From an uncultured Bilophila sp. (GTDB taxonomy: Bacteria > Desulfobacterota > Desulfovibrionia > Desulfovibrionales > Desulfovibrionaceae): a DNA stretch of 64,000 nucleotides. This document shows positions 40,601 to 49,179 of the stretch, in pieces (position 1 is the stretch's first letter; the number at the start of each line of letters is the position of its first letter). Below the pieces are notes generated by a model. That model searched no databases and was not told the origin of the DNA. It worked only from the letters and a program-made list of their open reading frames with translations. Both the position numbers and the translations under genes were made by a program. The DNA lies in the NCBI GenBank assembly GCA_910585945.1, contig CAJUHZ010000003.1, positions 62,001 through 126,000 on the forward strand, in the 5' to 3' direction.

Positions 40601-43600
40601 TTGGGCAAGCAGGGCGATGTTGGCGATATCGTGGATGCGCAGCAGCACGATGGGCATGTCGCCGGAAATGGATTGCCCCCACAATCCGTTCTGACCGCGT
40701 GTGTTGGCGGTCAGCGTGGCCGGAGCGGCGCGCCGCGCGGCGTCGGCATGGATGATGGATCCGGCGAGCCTCTGGTACAGCCGCGCGTCGCCCAGCGGGA
40801 TGTTGAACTGGTGCAGCAGCACCTGACCGTGCGTCCAGGCAAGCTCGAACACGCGATCCGCCAGGTGGCGGTCGCGCATCTTGCGGATCTGGCGGAGCGC
40901 GTCCTCGCGGCTGGAACCCACGCCCAGGGCAAGATCGATGACGGCGGACTGTCCCGGCGCAAGCCGGATCCGGCAGCGGATGGACAGGACGGGATCCAGC
41001 ACGGCCCCGGCGGAACCGGAGAGCCGCCCGGAGCCGTCCTCCGTGGCCTTCAGCGCGGCCGGCCGCGCCGGCGTGCCCCAGCGCCCGAGAAAGCGCGCGC
41101 GATCCGTTTCGTACGAGACTTCTTCGGCGTCCGCGCCGTGCGCCGCCAGGAGGTGGAAGAGCCAGAGCCGCGTTTCTCCCGCCTCCCGCGGCCGGCGGAC
41201 GCAGAGAATGGCCTGCAATTCCTCTTCCAGCTTCGTTTCAATGAACAGCTTGCTGAAGGCCGGATGCTGCTCGTCGGCCCGGGGGGTGGTCAGCGCCGCT
41301 TCCGCATAGCTTGTGATTTCCAGCGTGCGCGGCGCGCGGGATCGGTTGGTCAGGCGCACGCGGCGCAATTCGAGGTTGTCTTCAGGCGATACGGCGATTT
41401 CGGTATGCGCGTCGACAGCGTGCCGGCGCACCTTGAATTCGGCGCGCGTCTCCGAAAAAACGGCTTCAAAGATATCGGGCCGGTGGGGCATGGGCTGATG
41501 CGTGGCGGACCAGCATTCGCCGCTCTCCGTATCGCGGAGATAGCAGAAGAAGCCCCAGTCGTCCCGCACGGGATCCTCGCGCCAGCGGGTCAGGGCGATA
41601 TCCCCATAGCGGCTGTAGCCGCCGCCGGCGCTGTCGATCATCACATGGTAGCGCCCGTTGGAAAGCAGTTGGACGGCCGGATACGGATGATCCGGATCGG
41701 TGAACACGCGCAGTTTCGCATCCTCGTGCGGCAGGGGCGTCGCGCCGGCGAGCAGCGAGGCGGCCGGGCGCGGGGCTTCCGGCGCGCTGTCCGCCGCCCG
41801 CTCCTCAAGCAGGAGATCAACCGCGCGGATCTGCGGATCAGCGAGAAAACGCCGTTGCATGGGGCAGCCGAGCAGAAAGCCGTTCAGCGCCAGCAGGGTC
41901 ATCCCCTGGTGATGGGCCATGAAGGCCCGGATGACGGCGCGATCGTGCCCGCGCGGCAGGCGGGCGGCCGTATAGTCCACCGCCTCGTACATTCCGAAAC
42001 GACCGCCCAGCCCCTGATCCTTCAGGCGGCGCAGGTTGCGGCAGGCTTCTTCGGGATTGACCAGCAGGGCCAGGGCCGAGGCATAGGGCGCGAGCACAAG
42101 GTCGTCCTCGAGTCCGGGCCGGAGACCCAGCCCCGGCACGCCGAACGCCCGGTACTGGTAGTTCAGCCCCGCGTCCAGCGCGTTGTAGCACGATTCCGAA
42201 ACGCCCCAGGGCAGGCCGTGCTGCCGGCCGTAGGCGATCTGCCGATCCACCGCGCCCCGGCACGTTTGATCGAGAAGCGAGGCCGGGTACGCGGGCATGA
42301 CGAGCAGGGGCATCAGGTATTCGAACATGGATCCGGACCATGACAGGAGCGTCGGCTCTCCGTCGGCGGCCGTGATCTGCCGCCCGAGGGCGAACCAGCT
42401 TTCCTGCGGCAGACGATCGCGCGCGATGGCGACAAGGCAGGCGAGCCTCGCTTCCGAGGCAAGCAAGTCGTAATGGTTGTCGTCGCGCCGTCCGTCATCG
42501 GCGTTGTACCCGATGGAGAGGAGCTTGCGCCGTTCATCAAACAGGAAACAGAAATCCATGTGCGCCAGTTCGTCCGCGAGATCGGCCAGGCGCGCCGCGG
42601 CATCCAGCCTCGCCCGCGCCAGATCGCGGATCTTGTCGAGCCGGGCGTGGCGTTTTGCGCTGTCCCTGTCCGCCGGATGGCGCGCCGGCGGGCGGAGCGC
42701 CGCCAGTTGACGCCAGGTGAGCGGAGTTTCCGCGCCGGCGGGCAGGCATTCGGAGGGGAGCGCGAGCGCGGCGATTTCTTCCCGCACGTCCAGACACTGC
42801 GCGGTCAGCGTTCTGGACCAGAAAAGGACTTCCTGATGTTCCGGCGACGGGCTTTCGTCGTTTTGCCCGGCGGCGTGTTCCACCATGCGTTCAAGGGCGC
42901 GCGCCGCGTCGACCAGCGCGTCCAGCGCCGTGACGGTCTGTTCCGACAGGGAAAAGGCGGCCGGGAGCAGCGCGTCAAGGCGTTTGTGCAGCAGCGTGCG
43001 GGCGTTGCGCGCGGACGAGGCCGTCAGGTTCTCCAACGCTTCGTCAAGAACGGCGGCGGTATCGCGCAGGCCGTCAAGGGCGCGGGGGTTGGCCGCCGCC
43101 TCGTCGGGCAGGGCCAGCAGGCCGGATCGCAGGGCGAGCAGGTGGCCGGCCAGGTTGCCGCTGTCGACAGTGGAGATGTAGCGCGGCGGCAGTGGTCTGA
43201 GGCTTTGCGTGTCGTACCAGTTGTAGAAGTGGTTGCGGTGGCGCTTGAGCCGGCACATGGTCTCAAACATTCGCTCAAGGCGGATCAGGAGCTGCCCGGC
43301 GCCGAGGTAGCCGAAATCGTGCGCGGCCAGATGGGCCAGCAGGGCCAGCCCGATATTGGTTGGCGAGGTGCGGTGGGCCACGGCCGGGCGGGGCGCTTCC
43401 TGAATGTTGTCCGGAGGGAGCCAGTTGTCTTCCGGCCCGACATGACGGTCGAAAAAGGCCCAGGTGCGGCGTGCCAGCATTCGCAGAAAGCGTGTGTCCT
43501 CATCCGTGGGAACAAAGCGCGCGACGCGCGCCGGCCGGCTGACGCGCCAGGCTATGGCCGGACCGGCGATCCACAGCAGAAAAAACGGGACGGCGGGAAG

Positions 43601-46597
43601 TTGCAGACCGGCCGGGGCCGCGAACACGCCGATGCAGCCCAGAACGGGGCACGCCCACATCAGGCGGTAGAATTCGGCGAGGGAGGCCGCGCTCGCGCGT
43701 TCCGCCTCGTGCGAGGGCGTCCATTGCAGGAGGTGGCGGCGGCTGACGAACATGCGCCACAGGGTGCGGCCTGCCGCGTCCAGATTGATCCGCGCCTCAT
43801 GCGGGAGCCAGGCGAGCAGAAGCGCCTCGCGCCGGCAGGGGGCCAGCGTGTCCCGCCAGGTCTTCGCCGCATGACGGAACCACGGGGTCCCGGCCGGGCG
43901 GCGGAACAGCGTCCAGATCCCGAACACGAGCGCGGGGCCGAAACTCCAGATCAGAAGCGCGAAGGTCCACACCGCCGGACGATCCGTGCCGAACCAGCCG
44001 AGGAAGAGCGCGCCCAGCAGGGCCGGGGGGATCACGCTGCGCCGGAGGTTGTCCGCGATTTTCCAGCGCGAGAGGGCGGAGAGCGGATTGCGTTCCGACT
44101 GTCCGCCGGGCAGGGGAACGCGCCTGCCGAGCCAGGGAAGCAATTGCCAGTCCCCGCGAATCCAGCGGTGGCGGCGGCTCGCGTCCGCGCTGTAGCTGGC
44201 GGGAGCGCCCTCGTACAGCCGCGTTCCGCACAGCACGCCCGAGCGGGCATAGCAGCTTTCCAGCAGGTCATGACTGAGAACGCGGTTTTCCGGAAAACGG
44301 CCGCGCATGACGGCCAGAAAGGCGTCCACATCGTAAATGCCCTTGCCGATGAAGGAACCCTGAGCGAAAAGATCCTGGTACACGTCCGAAACTTCGCGGG
44401 AATACGGGTTCACGCCCGCGTCGCAACTGAATGTCCGGGCGTAGGGGGAGCGTGCCGCGCTGGGCAGACGCACTCCCACCAGAGGTTGGAGCATGCCGTA
44501 TCCGGATTGAACGATCCGCCGTGCGGCATTGAGGACCGGACGGTTGAGCGGATGACTCATGGCCCCGACCATGCGCCGGGCCGCGTCAGGGGGGAGCTGG
44601 GTGTCGGCGTCCAGGGTGATGACGTTCCGCACGGGGGGATCCTGCTCCCGCACGGCATTGCCCACGATCAGCGAGAAGGCCTGTTCGGCCTTGGCGGGGC
44701 CGTCTCCGGCGGACATGCCGGCAGCGGGCGCGTCGTCCCCGGGGCGGAGCAGCCGCGTGAACTCGCAGAGTTTGCCGCGCTTGCGCTCCCACCCCATCCA
44801 GACCCGTTCGCCGGGATTCAGGCGGCGCGGGCGGTGGCAGAGGAAGAAGGGGTCAATGCCTCCTTCGCCGTAGCGCCGGTTGAGCGCCTCAATGCGCTCC
44901 CGCGCGTGGGCAAGCAGAACGTCGTCGCCAGGTTCGTGTTCCTGCGAGGCGTCCCTGAAATCCGTCAGAAGGCCGAACTGGAGGTGTTCGTCCCTGTTGG
45001 CCAGAAAATAGCCCTCAAGCCTTGCGGCGAGATCGTCCACCTCGCCGGACGAGCCGACAATGGCCGGAATGACCACAACGGTTCGGGCCGTGGCCGGAAT
45101 GCCGTCGCCATAGTCGAGCCGGGGAAGAAAACGCGGGGGGAAACAGCGCGTGACCGCCCCGTTCAGCAGCCGCAGCGCCGGCCCGCTGGCGGCCGCAAGG
45201 ATGGCGACGGCCGCGAACGCCAGACCCGCTCCCCGCCAGCCGTCCCCGTGCAGAACCGCAAGCGGGAACCAGGCCAGCAGCGCCGTCAGCCCGAGGGCCG
45301 CGCCGAGGTAGAGGGCAAGACGCACGCTCTCGCCGCAGCGCCGGGACGCGATGCCGAGCCGCCGCCGGAGCGCGGTGAGACCTTCTCCCGCCAGATAATG
45401 GCCGACATGGGAACGGATATCCGCCTCATCTCCCTTTTCGGCTGTCGTCAGAGCGCGCTTTGCCGCGTCCTGTCGCGCCAGATCGAGCGCCGCCAGGGCT
45501 GTTTGTTCTTCGGAAAGGCGCGCCCGACGCGCCAGTCGTTCGACGCGGTGGCGGTAGTTGTCCCGCGTTTCAAAGTCCATGCGCGGGTAGACTCCCGCCG
45601 GATCCCGGCGGAGGATTTGCTCGACAATGGCGAGAGCTTCCACAAAGTCGCGCCAGTCGATGCGCGAGAGCTGGCGCAGGCCGCTCACGCTGTTGCTGAC
45701 GGAGAGCTGATCTTCCGCCTGTCGCCGGCTCTCCCGGCGGATCATCTCGCCTATGTTCAGGCCGCGTTCGGCCAGCCGTTCCTCAAGCCAGGTCAGGGGC
45801 AGGGCGGGCGCGGCGTTCCGGCCTTGCAGCCGGCGCGCGAATTCGGTCACAAAGGCGCTGGTCAGGGGCACATCCGCATCCGCCATTTCCGCCACGGCCG
45901 CCACCACGTTTTTTCGATCCCGCGCGGCGGTTTCCAGCAGTCGATCCGCCCAGCGCGCGGCCGCAAGGTGGTCGCGCCACGCCGCGGTCACGCGGGCGGC
46001 CGTCCGGCGCAGATTCTCCACCAGCGCCAGCCGCAACATGATGGGGATGGCCCACAGTTCCCCGAGCGAGAGGGGCGACGCTTCCTGATACGCCGCGACG
46101 AAACGCCGGAGCATGTCGGCATCGAGCCGGCCGTCGCCGTGCGAGATGTTTTGCAGGGCGATATCGTATACGCGGGGAAGCCCGGCCGAAGGGCCGTCGG
46201 CCAGGCGCGGCAGTTCCCGGCTGTACTCGCGGGGCAGGTGGGCGCGCGCGGTGCGGATCTGCTCTTCCACCAGGTAGGCGTTGTCCAGCAGCCATTCGCC
46301 GGCCGGCATGATGCGCCGCTCGCCCTCCACGCGCGCGGCTTCGGCAAACATCTGAATGCAGGCGCGCAGCACGTTTTCGTTGTCGTCCAGGCGAAGGAGC
46401 AGGCGGTGGGAGGACGAACTCGGATTCAGCCTGTGGCGGGCGGCGAGTTCCCGCGCATGGGCGGCCATTTGATCGGCGTTGAACAAGTCGCAGCGAAGAG
46501 CCGGCTCTTCGCCGGCGCTTGTACGCGCAACCATGCGCCGGTGAAACAATACTGCAAGCTTTTTCTTGATGCCGCAAACGAGAGATGCTGTATTCAT
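37634..46597 (-). CDS. Cyclic beta-1,2-glucan synthase (ChvB/NdvB type)
   Basis: A giant 2,987-residue inner-membrane enzyme that primes, elongates and cyclises beta-1,2-glucan from UDP-glucose; the product acts in the periplasm. Order: an N-terminal soluble domain (1-420), membrane segments (about 420-490), a GT84-type glycosyltransferase core with NVITLDADTQLPPDAARRM (about 660), more membrane helices (about 790-1030, e.g. AVWTFALLIWSFGPALVFGI), a glucoamylase-like region (about 1250-1650), and two carbohydrate-binding modules leading to a GH94 phosphorylase-like domain with GDWNDGMNRVG (about 2650), which sets chain length. All parts of the ChvB plan are visible. The ATG at 46597 is preferred over a GTG one codon earlier. 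No exporter of the ChvA type is adjacent. Confidence 0.93.
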   Translation of the reverse strand: MNTASLVCGIKKKLAVLFHRRMVARTSAGEEPALRCDLFNADQMAAHARELAARHRLNPSSSSHRLLLRLDDNENVLRACIQMFAEAARVEGERRIMPAGEWLLDNAYLVEEQIRTARAHLPREYSRELPRLADGPSAGLPRVYDIALQNISHGDGRLDADMLRRFVAAYQEASPLSLGELWAIPIMLRLALVENLRRTAARVTAAWRDHLAAARWADRLLETAARDRKNVVAAVAEMADADVPLTSAFVTEFARRLQGRNAAPALPLTWLEERLAERGLNIGEMIRRESRRQAEDQLSVSNSVSGLRQLSRIDWRDFVEALAIVEQILRRDPAGVYPRMDFETRDNYRHRVERLARRARLSEEQTALAALDLARQDAAKRALTTAEKGDEADIRSHVGHYLAGEGLTALRRRLGIASRRCGESVRLALYLGAALGLTALLAWFPLAVLHGDGWRGAGLAFAAVAILAAASGPALRLLNGAVTRCFPPRFLPRLDYGDGIPATARTVVVIPAIVGSSGEVDDLAARLEGYFLANRDEHLQFGLLTDFRDASQEHEPGDDVLLAHARERIEALNRRYGEGGIDPFFLCHRPRRLNPGERVWMGWERKRGKLCEFTRLLRPGDDAPAAGMSAGDGPAKAEQAFSLIVGNAVREQDPPVRNVITLDADTQLPPDAARRMVGAMSHPLNRPVLNAARRIVQSGYGMLQPLVGVRLPSAARSPYARTFSCDAGVNPYSREVSDVYQDLFAQGSFIGKGIYDVDAFLAVMRGRFPENRVLSHDLLESCYARSGVLCGTRLYEGAPASYSADASRRHRWIRGDWQLLPWLGRRVPLPGGQSERNPLSALSRWKIADNLRRSVIPPALLGALFLGWFGTDRPAVWTFALLIWSFGPALVFGIWTLFRRPAGTPWFRHAAKTWRDTLAPCRREALLLAWLPHEARINLDAAGRTLWRMFVSRRHLLQWTPSHEAERASAASLAEFYRLMWACPVLGCIGVFAAPAGLQLPAVPFFLLWIAGPAIAWRVSRPARVARFVPTDEDTRFLRMLARRTWAFFDRHVGPEDNWLPPDNIQEAPRPAVAHRTSPTNIGLALLAHLAAHDFGYLGAGQLLIRLERMFETMCRLKRHRNHFYNWYDTQSLRPLPPRYISTVDSGNLAGHLLALRSGLLALPDEAAANPRALDGLRDTAAVLDEALENLTASSARNARTLLHKRLDALLPAAFSLSEQTVTALDALVDAARALERMVEHAAGQNDESPSPEHQEVLFWSRTLTAQCLDVREEIAALALPSECLPAGAETPLTWRQLAALRPPARHPADRDSAKRHARLDKIRDLARARLDAAARLADLADELAHMDFCFLFDERRKLLSIGYNADDGRRDDNHYDLLASEARLACLVAIARDRLPQESWFALGRQITAADGEPTLLSWSGSMFEYLMPLLVMPAYPASLLDQTCRGAVDRQIAYGRQHGLPWGVSESCYNALDAGLNYQYRAFGVPGLGLRPGLEDDLVLAPYASALALLVNPEEACRNLRRLKDQGLGGRFGMYEAVDYTAARLPRGHDRAVIRAFMAHHQGMTLLALNGFLLGCPMQRRFLADPQIRAVDLLLEERAADSAPEAPRPAASLLAGATPLPHEDAKLRVFTDPDHPYPAVQLLSNGRYHVMIDSAGGGYSRYGDIALTRWREDPVRDDWGFFCYLRDTESGECWSATHQPMPHRPDIFEAVFSETRAEFKVRRHAVDAHTEIAVSPEDNLELRRVRLTNRSRAPRTLEITSYAEAALTTPRADEQHPAFSKLFIETKLEEELQAILCVRRPREAGETRLWLFHLLAAHGADAEEVSYETDRARFLGRWGTPARPAALKATEDGSGRLSGSAGAVLDPVLSIRCRIRLAPGQSAVIDLALGVGSSREDALRQIRKMRDRHLADRVFELAWTHGQVLLHQFNIPLGDARLYQRLAGSIIHADAARRAAPATLTANTRGQNGLWGQSISGDMPIVLLRIHDIANIALLAQMLKAHAYWRAKGLSADLVIWNEEAGGYRQDLHDMIRGLMASGTEAHLLERPGGVFVRSVQRLSREDRLLIEASARVIINDTDGSLHDQIRSAQAKSPLPLAFEPRRPDRAAGQTQAPPPREARMQPQTPTQGRSQMQSRKRSASEPGESLILCSPYGGFTPDGSEYVITLREGEVLPAPWVNVLANRTFGSVVSESGNAYTWAENAHEFRLTPWLNDPVSDAGGEALYLRDEETGRFWSPTPLPCRGRGDYRIRHGFGYTTFEHEEGGIATELRMAVAPEDPVRCAALTIRNLSGRRRPLSVTGYVEWVLGDLRSRSAMHIVTTADPRGESLFARNAYSIDFPGRVAFFAVAFPGGGTAGATSSMGRGAGEAGQAFTCDRAEFIGRNGDLSRPAALSRASLSGRSGAGLDPCAALQTRFEAGPGEECVIVFLLGAAADMEAAEAMIRRCRRADAALRAHDETRRQWRELLDAVQVETPDPAVNVLLNGWLMYQTIAARYMARSGYYQSGGAYGFRDQLQDSMAMIHVNRDAARAHLLLCAAHQFPEGDVQHWWHPPMNRGVRTRCSDDYLWLPLAVSRYVTFTGDQAVLDEEVEYIEGRALEPEEESYYDLPLRSRLKESLYDHCVRALERSAPRGAHGLPLMQAGDWNDGMNRVGAAGRGESVWLGFFLCDVLIRFARVARLRADAAFAARCEEEAQALRDSLEIHGWDGAWYRRAYFDDGTPLGSAQSGECRIDSIAQSWSVLSGAAPVARQEAAMTAHDAHLVREDPGIIRLLAPPFGDRAPEADPDPAHTETPAPAAPRPDPGYIRGYVPGVRENGGQYTHAAIWAVMAHAALGHCERAWELFNMINPIRHSRTAGESATYKTEPYVVAADVYAAPAHAGRGGWTWYTGAAGWMYRLLLESLLGLDVRDVRGGKGVFSLKPLLPRDWPGFSLRLRFGNTRYAIAVRQGETPRIVLDGTFLPGTDIPILADGCEHHVEIIHKSCD

Positions 46598-46600
46598 CAC

Positions 46601-46897
46601 TTGCCGCCTTCATATTTATTCAGACCGACTGCTCATGCCGTTTTCATCTTGAAAAGCAGCTTTTGCAAAGATCAAAAATTGTTATAAAGCTGCAAAATGT
46701 CTTTATAGCGGAAGGACAGGAATGAATGCAGTGTGTTCACTGCGCTTCGAGTAATTCTTAGAGTCTGCCTGCTGTCAATGATAAGCTGGCGTTTTTGTTG
46801 CCCTTGCCGCCTGCGGGAAAGGCCGGCTTGACGAAGCGGTTCTTTGACTGTAATTTTTCCACGTTTTTCCGACGTGCGCCGGCCGAAAGGAACTCCT
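46601..46897. other. AT-rich divergent promoter region, glucan synthase / nif3
   Basis: The first 90 bases are AT-rich with a dyad GCAGCTTT-N22-AAAGCTGC (46656-46693) around ATTGTTATAAA, a likely regulatory site for the minus-strand glucan synthase. Bases 46700-46890 should hold the nif3 promoter, but no clear boxes were found. Confidence 0.45.
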
Positions 46898-47737
46898 ATG
46901 CGCTTTGCTGACCTTGTTCGCGTCATTGAAACCACGGCGCCACTGTCCATAGCGGCGGCCTGGGATCATTCCGGCATTCAGGTGGCGACCCGGCGGGGAG
47001 AGATCTCCCGCCTTGCGGTCTGCCTCGACCCCTTGCCCTGTCATCTGGCCTCGGCGCTGGAGCAGGGGGCGGAGATGATCCTCTCGCACCACCCTCTTGC
47101 GCTGGAACCGCGTCTGCCCGATCGGGCAGACGCGTATCATGCGGCGCTGTCGCTGCTTTTCCGGGCCGATGCGGCGCTGTATGCCGCCCACACTTCGCTT
47201 GACGCCAATCCCGCCGGACCTGTGGGGTGGCTTGGCCGCGAGCTTGGCCTGCTTCCGCTTGAGGGCGCGTCGGGGCACGTCTTGCAGGTGCTCGAACCGA
47301 CGGGAAGCATGACGCATGAGGGCCGGGAGATCGCGTGCGGCTTCGGCGTGGTGGGAGCATTGCCGACAGCATTGACCCCCGAGGCTCTGGCCCATGCCCT
47401 GGCCCCGTGGACCGGGGGCGTGGCCGTGCGTCTTGCCGGACGCCTGCCCGAACGGATCCGGCGCGTGGCCGTGTGCCCCGGAGCGGGCGTCTCCCTGGCG
47501 GCCGAAGCGGCGGCATACGGAGCGGATGTGCTGATCACGGGCGATCTCAAGCACCATCAGGCGCTCGAAGCGCCCCTGCCCATTCTTGATGTGGGGCATT
47601 TTTCACTGGAAGAGGAAATGATGCGCCGGTTTGCCGCCGATCTTGGCAGGGCGATCGGCAAAACGCCCGGCGGCGTTTCCGTATGTTTCGTGCCGGGCCG
47701 CGACCCGTTGCGCCCGTTGTTTTCCGTTGCCGGGTAA
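46898..47737 (+). CDS. Nif3-family dinuclear metal-binding protein (YbgI/GTP cyclohydrolase 1 type 2-like)
   Basis: A 279-residue cytosolic protein with the Nif3 pattern: AAAWDHSGIQVATRRGEISR at the start, ILSHHPLALEP (metal histidines), YAAHTSLDANPAG, ADVLITGDLKHHQALEA and the late LDVGHFSLEEEMMRR with further ligands. The biochemical role of Nif3/YbgI proteins is unsettled; some relatives are GTP cyclohydrolase-like. AAAGGAAC lies before the ATG. It is followed 56 bases later by the coiled-coil zinc-ribbon gene, a pairing seen in many bacteria (known from memory, not checked). Confidence 0.9.
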   Translation: MRFADLVRVIETTAPLSIAAAWDHSGIQVATRRGEISRLAVCLDPLPCHLASALEQGAEMILSHHPLALEPRLPDRADAYHAALSLLFRADAALYAAHTSLDANPAGPVGWLGRELGLLPLEGASGHVLQVLEPTGSMTHEGREIACGFGVVGALPTALTPEALAHALAPWTGGVAVRLAGRLPERIRRVAVCPGAGVSLAAEAAAYGADVLITGDLKHHQALEAPLPILDVGHFSLEEEMMRRFAADLGRAIGKTPGGVSVCFVPGRDPLRPLFSVAG

Positions 47738-47793
47738 AAGCCCCCAATCCGCGCCGCCTGCCGTCCGGCGCGTCAGTCTTGCAGGAGTGTGCC

Positions 47794-48606
47794 GTGAGTC
47801 TTTACCTTGAACAGATTCGTCAGCTCGTTTCCCTTCAGCGTGTGGACGACGCCATCCACGGCGTTCGCACGGAGCTTGAACAGGCTCCCCAGGAACTTGA
47901 GGATCTGAAAAGCCGCTTCGCCGTCGTGAACGAACGGCGGGAAAACGTGCTGGAAAAACTCGCTCATCTGACAGAGCAGGAAAAACGCCTGAACAACGAA
48001 ATCGAGGAAGACGCCAGCCGGATCAAAAAGAGCCGCAGCAAGCTTATGCAGGTGTCCAACACCCGTGAATACCAGGCTATGGCGCGGGAAATGGACAACA
48101 TGGAAAAGGGCAACCGTTCGCGCGAGGAAGAACGCGCGGCCGTTGCCGAGGAAAAAAGGCGTCAGGAGGCGGATCGGGACGCGGTGGACACGGAGTGGAA
48201 CGCGCTGAAGCAGGAGCTTGAGACAAAGCAGGCCGGTCTGGACGCGCGCCTTGACGCCGCCCGTGCGCGCCTTGCCGAACTGGACAAGGTCAGGGCGCAG
48301 AGCGGGAACGAGGTGCCCCGGCCTGTGCTCGACAGGTACGAGTTCATCCGCCGGCGGCTCCCCCATCCCGTCATTGTTCCGGTAACGGCCGGGGTGTGCG
48401 AAGGCTGCCGGATCATGATCCCGCCGCAGACCTTCATCGAATTGCAGGGCGGTCACAAGATTCTGAACTGCCCCAACTGCCAGCGTCTTATTTACTGGAG
48501 CGAGCACTTTGACGCCGGCACGGGCAAAACCTGCGAGGACGCCCCCGCGGACGGAGCGGGCGCGGCGTCCGGCTCCGCCGATCCGGATGAAGCGACGCAG
48601 GCGTGA
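47794..48606 (+). CDS. Coiled-coil protein with C4-type zinc ribbon (CT398-like)
   Basis: A 270-residue cytosolic protein. Residues 1-175 are an uninterrupted charged coiled coil (LEQIRQLVSLQRVDDAIHGV and on). It ends in a zinc ribbon with CEGCRIMIPP and CPNCQRL, four cysteines in two pairs, and a Gly/Ala-rich acidic tail. The fold matches the CT398 group (DUF164), believed to bridge flagellar or secretion proteins. Start is GTG 47794, with GCAGGAG eight bases upstream and family agreement; the frame reaches further upstream without coding look. rnpB begins six bases after its stop, so it may be cotranscribed with the RNA. Confidence 0.88.
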   Translation: MSLYLEQIRQLVSLQRVDDAIHGVRTELEQAPQELEDLKSRFAVVNERRENVLEKLAHLTEQEKRLNNEIEEDASRIKKSRSKLMQVSNTREYQAMAREMDNMEKGNRSREEERAAVAEEKRRQEADRDAVDTEWNALKQELETKQAGLDARLDAARARLAELDKVRAQSGNEVPRPVLDRYEFIRRRLPHPVIVPVTAGVCEGCRIMIPPQTFIELQGGHKILNCPNCQRLIYWSEHFDAGTGKTCEDAPADGAGAASGSADPDEATQA

Positions 48607-48611
48607 TATTT

Positions 48612-49001
48612 GGGGAGCCGGACGGGCTGTCGCCGCGTGTGCGGCAGGCGCGCGGCACATGCCGCGGGTCTGCCTGACGGGGAGGAAAGTCCGGGCTTCA
48701 CAGGGCAGGACGCTGGGCAATTCCCAGGAGGGGTGACCCTCGGAAAGCGCCACAGAAAGCAAACCGCCCTGTTCCGCCTTGCGGGCAGGGTAAGGGTGAA
48801 ACGGTGGGGTAAGAGCCTACCAGCCGGCACGGCGACGTGCCGGGCTTGGCAAGCCCCGTCCGAAGCAAGACCAAATAGGGAAGCGGGCCGGCCCGGCCAG
48901 ACGCTTCCGGGTAGGTTGCTTGAGGGCATGGGCAACCATGCTCCTAGAGGAATGACAGCCGCCCGCAAGGGAACAGAACCCGGCTTACAGTCCGACTCCC
49001 C
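48612..49001 (+). ncRNA. rnpB: RNase P RNA, bacterial class A
   Basis: The catalytic RNA of RNase P, which trims tRNA 5' ends. Stem P1 pairs GGGGAGCCGGAC (48612) with GTCCGACTCCCC (ending 49001), one mismatch. The universal CR-I block GAGGAAAGTCCGGGCTTCAC and the 3' blocks AGAGGAATGACAGCCGCCC and ACAGAACCCGGCTTAC are present, giving the P4 helix. Length (about 390) fits class A. A strong terminator follows at once. It lies in the nif3/zinc-ribbon/ispDF string. Confidence 0.95.
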
Positions 49002-49040
49002 GAGCCGTGCCTCCCGCGTCGGAAGGCACGGCTCTTTTTT
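49002..49040 (+). terminator. Rho-independent terminator of rnpB
   Basis: GAGCCGTGCCT and AGGCACGGCTC form an 11-bp stem with a ten-base loop, followed by six T residues, directly after RNase P RNA. Confidence 0.9.
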
Positions 49041-49063
49041 CAGGGTCAGGCGCAAGCCTGGCG

Positions 49064-49140
49064 CGGCGGCGGAGCCGCCGGAGGCGAGCCGAAACCACGC
49101 TTTTGGCGAAGCGATCCTGATGGTGAATACGAAGTATTCA
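49064..49140 (+). repeat. Composite hairpin repeat, copy upstream of ispDF
   Basis: Three structures in the order seen at 25.7 kb: a GC hairpin (CGGCGGC-GGA-GCCGCCG, 49064-49080), the CCACG-loop core (GCCGAAA-CCACGC-TTTTGGC, 49088-49107) and a hairpin of unrelated sequence (TGAATAC-GAA-GTATTCA, 49124-49140), only 40 bases before ispDF. Confidence 0.65.
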
Positions 49141-49179
49141 ACAGTGTATGGTACTGGAAACAGACGAGATTGTCTTGCA

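Noticed and set aside
37649..46687. Long plus-strand open frames opposite the glucan synthase
   Set aside because: These are shadows of a GC-rich gene; composition (Arg/Gly/Gln-rich, no domains) is not protein-like and the minus strand is clearly coding.
48610..49179. Open frame in phase with ispDF through rnpB
   Set aside because: The bases are RNase P RNA and its terminator; the match to the conserved RNA blocks is unambiguous.
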